Assembly (NCBI RefSeq): GCF_014844095.1
Contig: NZ_CP062163.1
Coordinates: 4,373,501-4,437,500 of the forward strand
Direction of reading: 5' to 3'
From: Brevibacillus sp. JNUCC-41
GTDB taxonomy: Bacteria > Bacillota > Bacilli > Bacillales > DSM-1321
Length of the DNA stretch: 64,000 nucleotides
The notes under the pieces are model-generated. The model was not told where the DNA came from. It searched no databases and was given only the letters and a program-made list of their open reading frames with translations. Shown one piece after another: positions 24,423 through 33,131 of this stretch (position 1 is its first letter; every line of letters begins with the position of its first letter). A program made the position numbers and the translations under genes.

Positions 24423-26606
24423 ATGATAGAAAATCAACATTCAAACAATTCTCATGAAACACTTGAGCCGTTATTCAATCCAAGATCCATCGCAATCCTG
24501 GGTGCCTCCAAGAGTGAATACAAAATAGGGAATTTACAGGTGAAAGCCCTTTTGGATGGTCATTTTAATGGGGAGATTTATCCGATCAATCGCAAAGCAA
24601 AAGAGATTGAAGGGATAAAGTGCTATGAATCTTTGTCCGATGTCCCGAATGAAATTGATTTGGCCATTTTTTGCCTTGGGGCGAATCAGGTGCAGCAAGG
24701 ATTGGAGGAATGTGCACAAAAGAAAGTGAAGGCAGCCATCATTTTTGCTGCTGGTTTTTCCGAAACAGGAAAAGAAGGCATTAAGCAACAGGAATTGCTA
24801 ACAGATATTGCAAGAAAGAATGGAATACGGATAGTGGGTCCCAACTGTGTTGGATTAGTGAATTTGTCGAATGGTTTGATTGGCACTTTTTCCCCTGCCA
24901 TTCAATCAGTGCCATTAAATGACCAAAGAGGGGTCGGTTATGTCTCCCAAAGCGGTGCATTTGGTGTTTTGACCTATATGGCAGCAGCTCAGAATGGATT
25001 GAGTTTCAATTACTTCGTGAGTGTAGGAAATGAAATGGAAACTGAATTCTCGGATGTAATTGAATATATGATTCATGATTCAAAAACAAGTGTGATTAGC
25101 GGCTACTTGGAAGGTGCTAAAAACCCAGATAAATTACGAAGCCTGGCAACAGAGGCATTGGATCGAAATAAACCCATGATTGTCATGAAAACCGGGAGGA
25201 GCAAGGCCGGAAGCAGGGCGGCTGCTTCTCATACAGGATCACTTGCGGGATCGGATCAAGTGTATGATGCCTTTTTTAAACAAGCTGGCATCGTAAGGGC
25301 CGACGATTATGAGGATATCATATCTTTTTCAAAGCTATTCCTATCAAAGAAGCTTCCAAATGGACGCAATACGGTAATCATCACCAGTTCTGGCGGGAGG
25401 GGTATAAATGAAGCGGATCGCTGTGAATCATACGGACTTACCATCAATCCACTCAGCTTAAAGACAATAACAGAAATCAAACGTAATCTACCTGAGTATG
25501 CAAGCGCTTCCAATCCAGTGGATTTAACAGCGGCCGCATCTGTTTCCAATCCTGAGTTATTCCTTGCACCATTGAAGGCACTTGTAGAAGATCCGGATGT
25601 CGATAATATCATTTTTACGGAGTTTCCTTTTAATTGGACTGCCGAGCATCCTTTGCTTCAAGAGTTTATTGAAATTTGCAGAAGCTCAGATAAATTTGTA
25701 TTCATTACCACATTTCCATTAGATGGCATGACACTCCCGCCTTGTACCGCTGAGCTCGTGAAAAATGGCATACCAGTGATTCCGGGAAGCCTTAATCCGA
25801 TAAGAGGGCTGGCGAAACTAGTTGAATACAGTGAATTTTATCGAAAAAATCTTGAAATTCGAGTTTCTAATAGTACAAAGAAAATAGAGAAACAAAGCTT
25901 GCAGGACATGCTGAAGCCGGGTATTACATTAAGTGAATCTGAAGCTAGTATGGTTTTGGAACGATATCGGATTGCTACCACGAAACGTGTTATAGCTGAA
26001 AATGAAAACGATGCCGTCCAATTCGCTAACAGTATCGGTTATCCGGTTGTGTTAAAGGTCGATTCGCCGGATATACCACATAAGACGGAAGCAGATGCGA
26101 TTCGATTGAATGTAAGTACTGACCATGAGGTCAGGAATGCTTTCACGGATATTAAGCGGAGTGCACTAAATTATAAACCTGAGGCTAAAATAAACGGCAT
26201 TTCCGTACAGGAAATGTTACCTGATGGAGTGGAAATCATTGTTGGCTCAAGTGATGATCCCGTATTTGGACCGGTTATCATGTTTGGTCTAGGGGGAATA
26301 TTTGTTGAGATTTACAAAGATATTTCGTTAAGGATTGCTCCACTGTCAAGACAGGATGCACTTGAAATGATTGAAGAAATCAAGGGGAAGGACATTTTAA
26401 TGGGAGCACGCGGGAAAGCACCGGTTGATATCGAAGCCATCATTGATGTGATATTAAAGGTTTCCGATTTAGTTACAGATTATAAAGATTCCATAGACGA
26501 ATTGGATATCAATCCTTTGCTGGTATATGAAAACGGAATCAAAGCCGCTGATGCCATGATTGTTGTAAAAAATAATGTGAATGATAATACCGTTATTAGG
26601 GGGTAG
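24423..26606 (+). CDS. ADP-forming acyl-CoA synthetase family protein
   Basis: This 727-residue enzyme activates a carboxylic acid to its CoA thioester with ATP, giving ADP and phosphate. Domain order is a CoA-binding Rossmann domain (about 15-140, PRSIAILGASKSEYKIGNLQ), two succinyl-CoA-ligase-like domains with ASHTGSLAGSDQ holding the histidine expected to be phosphorylated (near 268), and a C-terminal ATP-grasp domain (about 500-715, with YPVVLKVDSPDIPHKTEADA and PVIMFGLGGIFVEI). TAGGGGGGAAG precedes the ATG. It is the first gene of a nine-gene operon and would load the imported acid for beta-oxidation. The acid itself cannot be told from sequence. Confidence 0.88.
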   Translation: MIENQHSNNSHETLEPLFNPRSIAILGASKSEYKIGNLQVKALLDGHFNGEIYPINRKAKEIEGIKCYESLSDVPNEIDLAIFCLGANQVQQGLEECAQKKVKAAIIFAAGFSETGKEGIKQQELLTDIARKNGIRIVGPNCVGLVNLSNGLIGTFSPAIQSVPLNDQRGVGYVSQSGAFGVLTYMAAAQNGLSFNYFVSVGNEMETEFSDVIEYMIHDSKTSVISGYLEGAKNPDKLRSLATEALDRNKPMIVMKTGRSKAGSRAAASHTGSLAGSDQVYDAFFKQAGIVRADDYEDIISFSKLFLSKKLPNGRNTVIITSSGGRGINEADRCESYGLTINPLSLKTITEIKRNLPEYASASNPVDLTAAASVSNPELFLAPLKALVEDPDVDNIIFTEFPFNWTAEHPLLQEFIEICRSSDKFVFITTFPLDGMTLPPCTAELVKNGIPVIPGSLNPIRGLAKLVEYSEFYRKNLEIRVSNSTKKIEKQSLQDMLKPGITLSESEASMVLERYRIATTKRVIAENENDAVQFANSIGYPVVLKVDSPDIPHKTEADAIRLNVSTDHEVRNAFTDIKRSALNYKPEAKINGISVQEMLPDGVEIIVGSSDDPVFGPVIMFGLGGIFVEIYKDISLRIAPLSRQDALEMIEEIKGKDILMGARGKAPVDIEAIIDVILKVSDLVTDYKDSIDELDINPLLVYENGIKAADAMIVVKNNVNDNTVIRG

Positions 26607-26613
26607 AAAGCAA

Positions 26614-27072
26614 ATGGAACTTGATCATTTGAACGGTTTAACGGGAGCTGAATTTATATTTGAAGTTGAAAAGAGGCATATCCGTCAATTTGCTGAGGCG
26701 ATTGGTGATTTGAACCCCTTATATGTGGATGAAGAATATGCAGCGAAAACTTCATATGGTGGCATTATAGCACCTCCGACATTCCCGATTGCCATTGGTC
26801 AGGATAGTGGCGAAAGCCTTGACTTGGGCCTCGAACAAAGGAGAATGCTGCATGGTGAGCAGGAGTTTATTTATTCCCGCCCCATTAGACCAGGTGATAG
26901 GTTGCATTGTCAGATGAAAGTAACAGATGTATACGAACGGGAAGGTAGAAAAGGAACGATGCAATTCTTGGTACTTGATACAGAAATGAAAGATGAGTCA
27001 GGTGAAATGGTGGTCATAAGCCGAACGAATATCATTTATCGGCCCATCAGGAGTAATCATGCTCCTGTTTGA
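26614..27072 (+). CDS. MaoC-type dehydratase subunit, N-terminal-domain type
   Basis: This 152-residue hot-dog-fold protein of the MaoC_dehydrat_N/FAS1-DH type hydrates an enoyl-CoA, probably with the next protein. It carries FAEAIGDLNPLYVDEEYAAK and GGIIAPPTFPIA, placed as in the substrate-binding half of two-subunit hydratases. The usual D-x4-H catalytic pair is not in the standard place, where it has DLNPLY. GGGGGTAG lies before the ATG at 26614. An in-frame ATG at 26581 overlaps the ligase gene and has no ribosome site. The gap to the ligase stop is only seven bases. Confidence 0.82.
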   Translation: MELDHLNGLTGAEFIFEVEKRHIRQFAEAIGDLNPLYVDEEYAAKTSYGGIIAPPTFPIAIGQDSGESLDLGLEQRRMLHGEQEFIYSRPIRPGDRLHCQMKVTDVYEREGRKGTMQFLVLDTEMKDESGEMVVISRTNIIYRPIRSNHAPV

Positions 27073-27147
27073 AAAAACATGCCGATAGTTTAGGGGCTAA
27101 AGTATCGATGTTAATTTCCGGAAAACCGCAAGCGGGAGGAATCAGGG

Positions 27148-27564
27148 ATGTTGAAATATGAAAGTTTACATGAAGGTCAAAGACTTGAAGCTCTCATCAA
27201 GCCAGCTGTAACCAAGGTACAACTTGTTAAATATGCCGGAGCTTCAGGAGATTTCAATCCATTACACACAGATGATGCTTTCGCACAAGAGATTGGCATG
27301 CAGGGTGTGATTGCTCATGGAATGCTAGTAATGGGCTTTCTTGGTGAATATGTAATGAAACTGGCTGGTGATCATGCTGTACCGGCAACCTTTAAAATGA
27401 GATTTGGTGCCGTAACGGTACCAGGAGATCGAATCACATGTTCTGCTTTCGTTAAAAGTCTGTATGAAGAAAGAGGTCAACGCTTTGTAAGACTGGACCT
27501 TACTGCAGAAAAGGAACCAGAGCAAGTTGTGGGTTCAGGTGAAGTCGTTTTACGCATTCAATAA
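27148..27564 (+). CDS. MaoC-type enoyl-CoA hydratase subunit
   Basis: This 138-residue hot-dog protein has the complete R-specific hydratase motif: ASGDFNPLHTDDAFAQEIGM followed by GVIAHGMLVMG. D and H in DFNPLH are the catalytic pair. Together with the upstream MaoC-N protein it probably forms a heteromeric hydratase like ChsH1-ChsH2 of steroid degradation; that pairing is inferred from adjacency and complementary halves. GGGAGGAA precedes the ATG. The gap to the next gene is 13 bases. Confidence 0.87.
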   Translation: MLKYESLHEGQRLEALIKPAVTKVQLVKYAGASGDFNPLHTDDAFAQEIGMQGVIAHGMLVMGFLGEYVMKLAGDHAVPATFKMRFGAVTVPGDRITCSAFVKSLYEERGQRFVRLDLTAEKEPEQVVGSGEVVLRIQ

Positions 27565-27577
27565 GGGAGGTTTTTGT

Positions 27578-28741
27578 ATGGAAAGTATTAAAAATCGCTA
27601 TGCCATTGTCGGTGTAGGGGAAAGTGAGCGTTCTAAGAATTCAGGTACAACCCCGTTACATTTGGCGTTGGACGCTGCTCGAGCTGCATTGAATGATGCG
27701 GGGCTAAAAGCGAAAGATATCGATGGGTTCATGAGTTATTCTGAAAACGATTCTTGTACATCTCATCAATTAGCAACATATTTAGGGGTCCGTCCCAAAT
27801 ATGTTAAGGATATTCTGGGCGGGGGAAGCAGTACCGAAATGTTGATAGCTGACGCTGTTGGCTTAATCGAATCAGGTCAATTGAATACGGTGTTGATTTA
27901 TCGTTCCATGAATGGACGCTCAGGAGTACGGATGGGCGGAGGCGGCTGGAATGTGAATATGCTTCAAACAGCAATAGAAGGCGGAAGCTTTATCATTCCT
28001 TACGGTGCTGGCAGTCCAGCTCAGTGGTTCGGACTCTTTGCAACGCGACATATGCATGAAACCGGGCTGACCCAGGAACATCTAGGGCATGTCTGTTTAG
28101 CTTTTTACGAACATGCTCAAAGGAATCCTAAAGCATATTTCCATGGTAAACCACTAACGATGGACGAATATCTTAAAACGCCATATTTAAGCTATCCATT
28201 TAAAAAACATGATTTCTGCCTGGAATCCGATGAAGCAAATGCAATCATTGTCACTTCAGCAGAACGTGCTGAAGGATGCAAGTCCAGACCGGTATACATC
28301 ATGGGTCTATCTGCTAGGCAGTGTGTGTCCCATGCACATTATTGGAATGATTTAACGGAAGTGGCTGCAGACTATGTCGCGCCTGAAGTATATAAAATGG
28401 CTGGAGTTAAACCTGAAGATATTGACGTTGCATCCATATATGACTGTTATAGCTGGGTTGTACTTCGGCAGTTGGAGGCTTATGGATTTGCTCCGCGTGG
28501 AGAGGTCGGTAATTTTGTAGCAGAAGGAAACCTGCGGATCGGTGGGAAATTACCTTCGAATACCGCAGGAGGAATGCTATCGGAAGGATATACACACGGA
28601 ATGAATAACGTTTTGGAAATCGTCCGTCAAGTTCGCCACGAATACAAAGGAACCGATCGTCAAGTGGAAAATTGTGAAATCGGAATCTGTACTGGCTGGG
28701 CTGGACCTGATATGGCGGGTGCCATGATTTTAAGAAATTAG
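27578..28741 (+). CDS. Thiolase-fold lyase/aldolase (SCP2/Ltp2-like) lacking the thiolase cysteine
   Basis: This 387-residue protein has the thiolase fold of the lipid-transfer/SCP-x branch, with YAIVGVGESERS at the start and IYDCYSWVVLRQLEAYGFAP, GGKLPSNTAGGMLSEG and EIGICTGWAGPDMAG later. Where thiolases have their nucleophilic cysteine, this one reads DILGGGSSTEML, so it probably does not perform thiolysis. Ltp2 of steroid degradation also lacks it and cleaves beta-hydroxyacyl-CoA by retro-aldol reaction using tyrosines near a YDCF motif. Here YDCY is kept. AAGGGAGG fixes the start at 27578. The DUF35 gene follows 11 bases later. Confidence 0.83.
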   Translation: MESIKNRYAIVGVGESERSKNSGTTPLHLALDAARAALNDAGLKAKDIDGFMSYSENDSCTSHQLATYLGVRPKYVKDILGGGSSTEMLIADAVGLIESGQLNTVLIYRSMNGRSGVRMGGGGWNVNMLQTAIEGGSFIIPYGAGSPAQWFGLFATRHMHETGLTQEHLGHVCLAFYEHAQRNPKAYFHGKPLTMDEYLKTPYLSYPFKKHDFCLESDEANAIIVTSAERAEGCKSRPVYIMGLSARQCVSHAHYWNDLTEVAADYVAPEVYKMAGVKPEDIDVASIYDCYSWVVLRQLEAYGFAPRGEVGNFVAEGNLRIGGKLPSNTAGGMLSEGYTHGMNNVLEIVRQVRHEYKGTDRQVENCEIGICTGWAGPDMAGAMILRN

Positions 28742-28752
28742 GAGGGAACAAA

Positions 28753-29169
28753 ATGGAATACCAAAAACCTATTCCGCTAAAAACACAGGATAATAGTCCT
28801 TATTGGGATGGCGCAGATCGTCATGAACTAATTCTTCAAAAATGCAATTGCTGTCATCAATATTCCCATCCTCCTGGTCCGAGCTGTGCAAAATGCGGCA
28901 GTTCTGAACTTAGCTGGGAAAGCCAAGGCAGCGATATTAACGGTAAAGTCTATTCATATATCGTTTCCTACCGGCCCTTTTTACCTGGATTCCAGGATGA
29001 TTTACCGCTAGTGATTGCCATAGTCGAATTAGATATGTTGCCTCAGGTCAAGTTAATCGGAAATATTCTGCATTGCTCACCAGAAGAGATTGAAATGGGT
29101 ATGCCAGTAAAGATGGTTTGGAAGGATATTATGGATGATCGATCAATACCGCAATGGATTCAGGTATAG
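28753..29169 (+). CDS. DUF35 zinc-ribbon/OB-fold partner protein
   Basis: This 138-residue protein has an N-terminal rubredoxin-like zinc ribbon (CNCCHQYSHPPGPSCAKCG, about residues 33-55) and a C-terminal OB fold. DUF35 proteins bind acyl-CoA and form complexes with thiolase-fold enzymes; in the Ltp2 system the DUF35 domain of ChsH2 is needed for aldolase activity. Its position right after the thiolase-fold gene supports the same partnership. GGAGGG lies 11 bases before the ATG. Function by association is strong; substrate is unknown. Confidence 0.88.
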   Translation: MEYQKPIPLKTQDNSPYWDGADRHELILQKCNCCHQYSHPPGPSCAKCGSSELSWESQGSDINGKVYSYIVSYRPFLPGFQDDLPLVIAIVELDMLPQVKLIGNILHCSPEEIEMGMPVKMVWKDIMDDRSIPQWIQV

Positions 29170-29207
29170 AAGTGTAATTTGCAAGCATTAAAGGAGGAAA
29201 GTAATCT

Positions 29208-30404
29208 ATGGATTTTTCGTTTACAACCAAAGAGGAAAAATTCCGTCTTGAATTGAGAGCGTGGCTTGAAGAAAATTTACCTGAAGGTTGGCTTGAAGGA
29301 ACCAGTAATGTTTCTAAAGATGAAGGTGAGTATGCCGTTTTCCTGAGGAATTGGCAAAGGAAATTATATGAAGGCGGCTGGGCAGCGATTGCTTGGCCAA
29401 AAAAATACGGCGGTCGTGAAGCGACGTTGATGGAGGAAATAGTTTATCAACAGGAAATGGTTAGAGTAAAGGCTCCGGCACTTGTGAATTATGTAGGCAT
29501 CCATATGGTGGGACCCACTCTTATGCAGATTGGAACGGACGAGCAAAAATCAAAATATATCCAAAAAATTATTACAGGAGAGGAAGTATGGTGTCAAGGA
29601 TATTCTGAACCGAATGCTGGGTCTGATTTATCTGCCATCCAAACTAGCGCCGTAAAGGACGGAGATCGGTGGATCATTAATGGTCAGAAGGTTTGGACTA
29701 GCTTTGGCCACTTAGCTGATCGATGCTTTTTACTGGCCCGGACGAATCGATTCGATAAAAAGCATAAAGGGATAACGGTATTCCTTTTGGATATGAATCA
29801 GCCGGGTGTGGAAACTAGGCCCATCATTCAAATGGATGGTCAGCATGATTTTAATGAAGTCTATTTGAATGATGCGATTGCATACGATGCTGAAATAGTT
29901 GGGGAAGTGGATGAAGGCTGGAAGGTTACGATTGCATTGCTTATGCATGAAAGAACGGGAATCGGAGCGCAAGTTTTTACATTGGAGCAACAATTTAAGG
30001 AACTTGTAGCCTTAGCCAAAGAATTGAAAGAAGATGATATGCCATTGATGGACAATCCGCTTGTTCGTCATACAATGGTAGATTTATATACTAGAACGCG
30101 CGGTTCACTTTTGAACTATTATCGGAATCTGACTAAGACATTAAAAAACGGTCATCCAGGTGCAGAAGGTTCGATGGATAAATTGATGGTAAGTGAACTT
30201 ACTAAAGAACTGCTGTCCCAATCGATTTCATTGCAGGGACATAAGGGTGTTCTGTGGAAAGAAGATGCCATCTCCTCCAACTCGTATTGGCAGGATAATT
30301 ATCTTTATTCTTTTGGACAAACAATTGGAGGTGGAACGAGCGAGATACAAAAGAACACTATTGGGGAAAGGATTCTAGGTTTACCGAAAGATATGGGACG
30401 TTAA
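29208..30404 (+). CDS. Acyl-CoA dehydrogenase, subunit 1 type
   Basis: This 398-residue flavoprotein oxidises an acyl-CoA to the enoyl-CoA. Family features run in order: an N-terminal helical domain with KKYGGREAT, the beta domain with GYSEPNAGSDLSAIQTSAVK and WTSFGHLADRCFLLARTN, and the C-terminal helical domain ending TIGGGTSEIQKNTIGERILG. The latter is typical of FadE17/26/28-type subunits that pair with a second dehydrogenase. The loop has Gly, not Glu, at the medium-chain-enzyme base position (GGGT), so the base must sit elsewhere. AAAGGAGG precedes the ATG. Confidence 0.9.
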   Translation: MDFSFTTKEEKFRLELRAWLEENLPEGWLEGTSNVSKDEGEYAVFLRNWQRKLYEGGWAAIAWPKKYGGREATLMEEIVYQQEMVRVKAPALVNYVGIHMVGPTLMQIGTDEQKSKYIQKIITGEEVWCQGYSEPNAGSDLSAIQTSAVKDGDRWIINGQKVWTSFGHLADRCFLLARTNRFDKKHKGITVFLLDMNQPGVETRPIIQMDGQHDFNEVYLNDAIAYDAEIVGEVDEGWKVTIALLMHERTGIGAQVFTLEQQFKELVALAKELKEDDMPLMDNPLVRHTMVDLYTRTRGSLLNYYRNLTKTLKNGHPGAEGSMDKLMVSELTKELLSQSISLQGHKGVLWKEDAISSNSYWQDNYLYSFGQTIGGGTSEIQKNTIGERILGLPKDMGR

Positions 30405-30425
30405 GATGAAAAGGGGGGAATAAAG

Positions 30426-31562
30426 GTGGATTTTTCTTTAAATCAAGAACAAGAAATGTTTCGTGGATATGTCCGGAAATATTTAGATGGTGCTGGGCAA
30501 ACAAAAACGGCCCGCGCATACATAGAGGGTGAAAATGAATCTCTAAGGACCTTATTATCCGGGCTTGCCGAACTGGGATGTTCAAGTATTAATATATCGG
30601 AAGATCACGGAGGAATGGGCTTAGGTCCCCTTGATTTAATTCCTGTACTTGAAGAAACCGGCCGTTCTTTATTGCCAGGTTTATTTTTAGAAACGAATGC
30701 ACTGGCTGTGCCATTAATAGAGAAATTCGGGACGGAAGTACAAAAAGATAGGTATTTAGCAGAAATTGCGGCTGGTAGAAAAACATTCTCGCTAGCTTGG
30801 TTAGAACCAGGTGGAAGTTACGGTCCTTCTGACATTAACTTGGAGGCAAAATCCCTAAACGGTCAGCTGATATTGAGCGGAGTGAAATCAATGGTTCCCG
30901 ATGCAGGGTTGGCTGATCATTATATAGTATTGGTCCGTACAGGCAAAGGTAAACGAAATGATGGGATTACACTACTTATCGTCGATCGAAATGAAACGAA
31001 TATTACGATGGAAAGCCAGAAAAACATTGATGAAACCCGGCATTTGGCAGCATTGTCTTTCCATGATGTTGAAATTCCCATGGGTCAGGTACTTGGATCC
31101 ATGCATCAAGGTTGGGATGCCCTCCAAGAAGGGTTACTTTCTTTCAATGCAGCTCTCTCAGCAGTAATTGTCGGGTGTATGGAGAAAGTGGTGGAGATGG
31201 CAGCAGAGTATGCGAAGATCCGTGAACAATTTGGTCAGCCCATAGGAAGATTCCAAGCGATTAAACATAGAATCGTCGATATGAAAATGGATCTCGAAAC
31301 AGCTAGATCTTTAGCTTATTATGCTAACTGGGCTTTGGAAAGCGGTGCAGAAGATCGTGTTCAAGCCGTTTCCTGCGCACGAATATTTGCCACGAAAGCA
31401 TTCGTACGTATTTCATCAGACAATATTCAGGTTCATGGCGGAATCGGGTTTACAGAAGAAATTGATTGTCATCTTTTTGTTAAGCGTGCCAGATTCTATG
31501 AGAATTATTTAGGAAGTACTGAACAATATTACAAACAGGCAGCTACAGCATTAGGTTGGTAG
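30426..31562 (+). CDS. Acyl-CoA dehydrogenase, subunit 2 type
   Basis: This 378-residue protein has an acyl-CoA dehydrogenase fold with EDHGGMGLGPLDLIPVLEET near the start, a degenerate middle domain (SLAWLEPGGSYGPSD), and QPIGRFQAIKHRIVDMKMD plus VHGGIGFTEEIDCHLFVKRA at the end. The C-terminal pattern matches FadE18/27/29-type partner subunits, which contribute FAD binding in alpha2-beta2 dehydrogenases. The start is GTG after AAGGGGGGAA. Only 21 bases separate it from the first dehydrogenase gene, supporting a heteromer. Confidence 0.88.
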   Translation: MDFSLNQEQEMFRGYVRKYLDGAGQTKTARAYIEGENESLRTLLSGLAELGCSSINISEDHGGMGLGPLDLIPVLEETGRSLLPGLFLETNALAVPLIEKFGTEVQKDRYLAEIAAGRKTFSLAWLEPGGSYGPSDINLEAKSLNGQLILSGVKSMVPDAGLADHYIVLVRTGKGKRNDGITLLIVDRNETNITMESQKNIDETRHLAALSFHDVEIPMGQVLGSMHQGWDALQEGLLSFNAALSAVIVGCMEKVVEMAAEYAKIREQFGQPIGRFQAIKHRIVDMKMDLETARSLAYYANWALESGAEDRVQAVSCARIFATKAFVRISSDNIQVHGGIGFTEEIDCHLFVKRARFYENYLGSTEQYYKQAATALGW

Positions 31563-31617
31563 AAAAATAGAATGGGTTACATTCGTGCTTTACTAAGCCG
31601 AAGGGTGGAGATGAACA

Positions 31618-33093
31618 TTGGAAATTTCATATAAAGTGAAAGAGTTCCAGAATATGATTAATGGCGAACTGGTTCCCGCTTCTTCCGGGAAGCGGATTGA
31701 GAGCTACGATCCGTCAACTGGCAGGGTTTGGGCAACCATTCCTTGCAGTATGGCACAAGATGCTGAAGCGGCGGTAGAAGCGGCCCGAAGTGCTTTTGCC
31801 GATTGGTCCATGAGACCAGCTATGGACCGGGCAGCTTATTTGAGGAAAATAGGTGATTTAGTCGTAAAGCATGGTGAAGAACTAGCTGAGTTGGAATCTA
31901 GAGACAATGGTTGGGTGATCAGGGAAACGAGCCACGGCCTCATTCCCAGCTTAGCAAGCCTTTGGTATGATGCAGCAGGTGCTACAGCAATTGGGAGTAA
32001 GGGAGATACTGTCCAATTGGGACCTGCAAGTGTAGGTTATTCATTGAGGGAACCTTTAGGGGTAGTAGTAGGAATCCTTCCATGGAACTCACCGCTTTTC
32101 ACGTTTACCATTAAAGCGGCTTATGCGATTGCAGCAGGAAATACTGTCATTATCAAACCATCAGAGTTGGCTACTATCGCGTCATTACGATATGGAGACC
32201 TGATTAATGGAATCCTCCCGCCAGGAATCCTGAATGTCGTATCAGGAACCGGAGCGGAAGTGGGAGATACTCTAGTAAAACATCCAGATGTGAACAAAAT
32301 CAGTTTGACCGGTTCTGGAGGAACGGCAAGGGCGATAGCACAATCGACCGCACGAAATCCTAAGCCCATGATTTTGGAGCTTGGTGGGAAATCGCCAAAC
32401 ATAGTCTTTGCGGATGCTAACCTTGAAAAAGCAGCACAAGGGGTGACGAACTATGGGATATTTAGCGGCAACGCAGGCCAACTATGTGTAGGCGGATCGA
32501 GGATTTTGATTCAAAGGTCCATATTCGATGAAATGATCATTAGGATGAAAGAAGTGATGGAACAGCAAATTCATCTGGGTGATCCAATGAATCCAGCCAC
32601 TTCAATGGGACCGATCGCTAACGCTGCTCAATATGAAAAAGTCCTCTCATATATAGAATTAGGCAAAAAGGAAGGAGGGGAAATCATCATCGGTGGCCGT
32701 CATGGAGGTGTCAGCCTATTACCTGATGAACCCGAATTAGCTGATGGCTATTGGGTTGAGCCAACACTGATCAAGGTCAATAGTAATTCTCTCCGTATCT
32801 GTCAAGAGGAAATCTTCGGTCCGGTAGCGACCGTTATCCCCTTTGATACGGAAGAGGAAGCCCTCACCATAGCTAATGACAGTGATTATGGTTTAGGAGC
32901 TGGAGTATGGACCTCGAATTTGGATCGGGCACATCGGATGGTACGCAAACTGGAATCGGGTAATGTGTGGGTGAACTTGTTTCGCAGGGTGGGACCTGAA
33001 CTCCCATTCGGAGGCCAAAAAAGCAGTGGATTCGGAACGGATACCATTCTTGAATATACCCGAGAGAAGACCATTTATATGGAAATAGGATGA
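31618..33093 (+). CDS. NAD(P)-dependent aldehyde dehydrogenase
   Basis: This 491-residue enzyme oxidises an aldehyde to an acid. It has PLGVVVGILPWNSPLFTFTI, IIKPSELA (cofactor lysine), SLTGSGGTAR (cofactor glycines), LELGGKSP with the general-base Glu, NAGQLCVGGSR with the catalytic Cys (near residue 287), and EIFGPVATVIPF. The start is TTG, seven bases after GGGTGGAG; the ATG at 31611 is out of frame. In this operon it could convert the aldehyde released by retro-aldol cleavage, or the aldehyde precursor of the acid activated by the ligase. Confidence 0.92.
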   Translation: MEISYKVKEFQNMINGELVPASSGKRIESYDPSTGRVWATIPCSMAQDAEAAVEAARSAFADWSMRPAMDRAAYLRKIGDLVVKHGEELAELESRDNGWVIRETSHGLIPSLASLWYDAAGATAIGSKGDTVQLGPASVGYSLREPLGVVVGILPWNSPLFTFTIKAAYAIAAGNTVIIKPSELATIASLRYGDLINGILPPGILNVVSGTGAEVGDTLVKHPDVNKISLTGSGGTARAIAQSTARNPKPMILELGGKSPNIVFADANLEKAAQGVTNYGIFSGNAGQLCVGGSRILIQRSIFDEMIIRMKEVMEQQIHLGDPMNPATSMGPIANAAQYEKVLSYIELGKKEGGEIIIGGRHGGVSLLPDEPELADGYWVEPTLIKVNSNSLRICQEEIFGPVATVIPFDTEEEALTIANDSDYGLGAGVWTSNLDRAHRMVRKLESGNVWVNLFRRVGPELPFGGQKSSGFGTDTILEYTREKTIYMEIG

Positions 33094-33131
33094 GGGAATT
33101 CGCTGTAAATAGTGGACTGGGGGTTCTGTAA

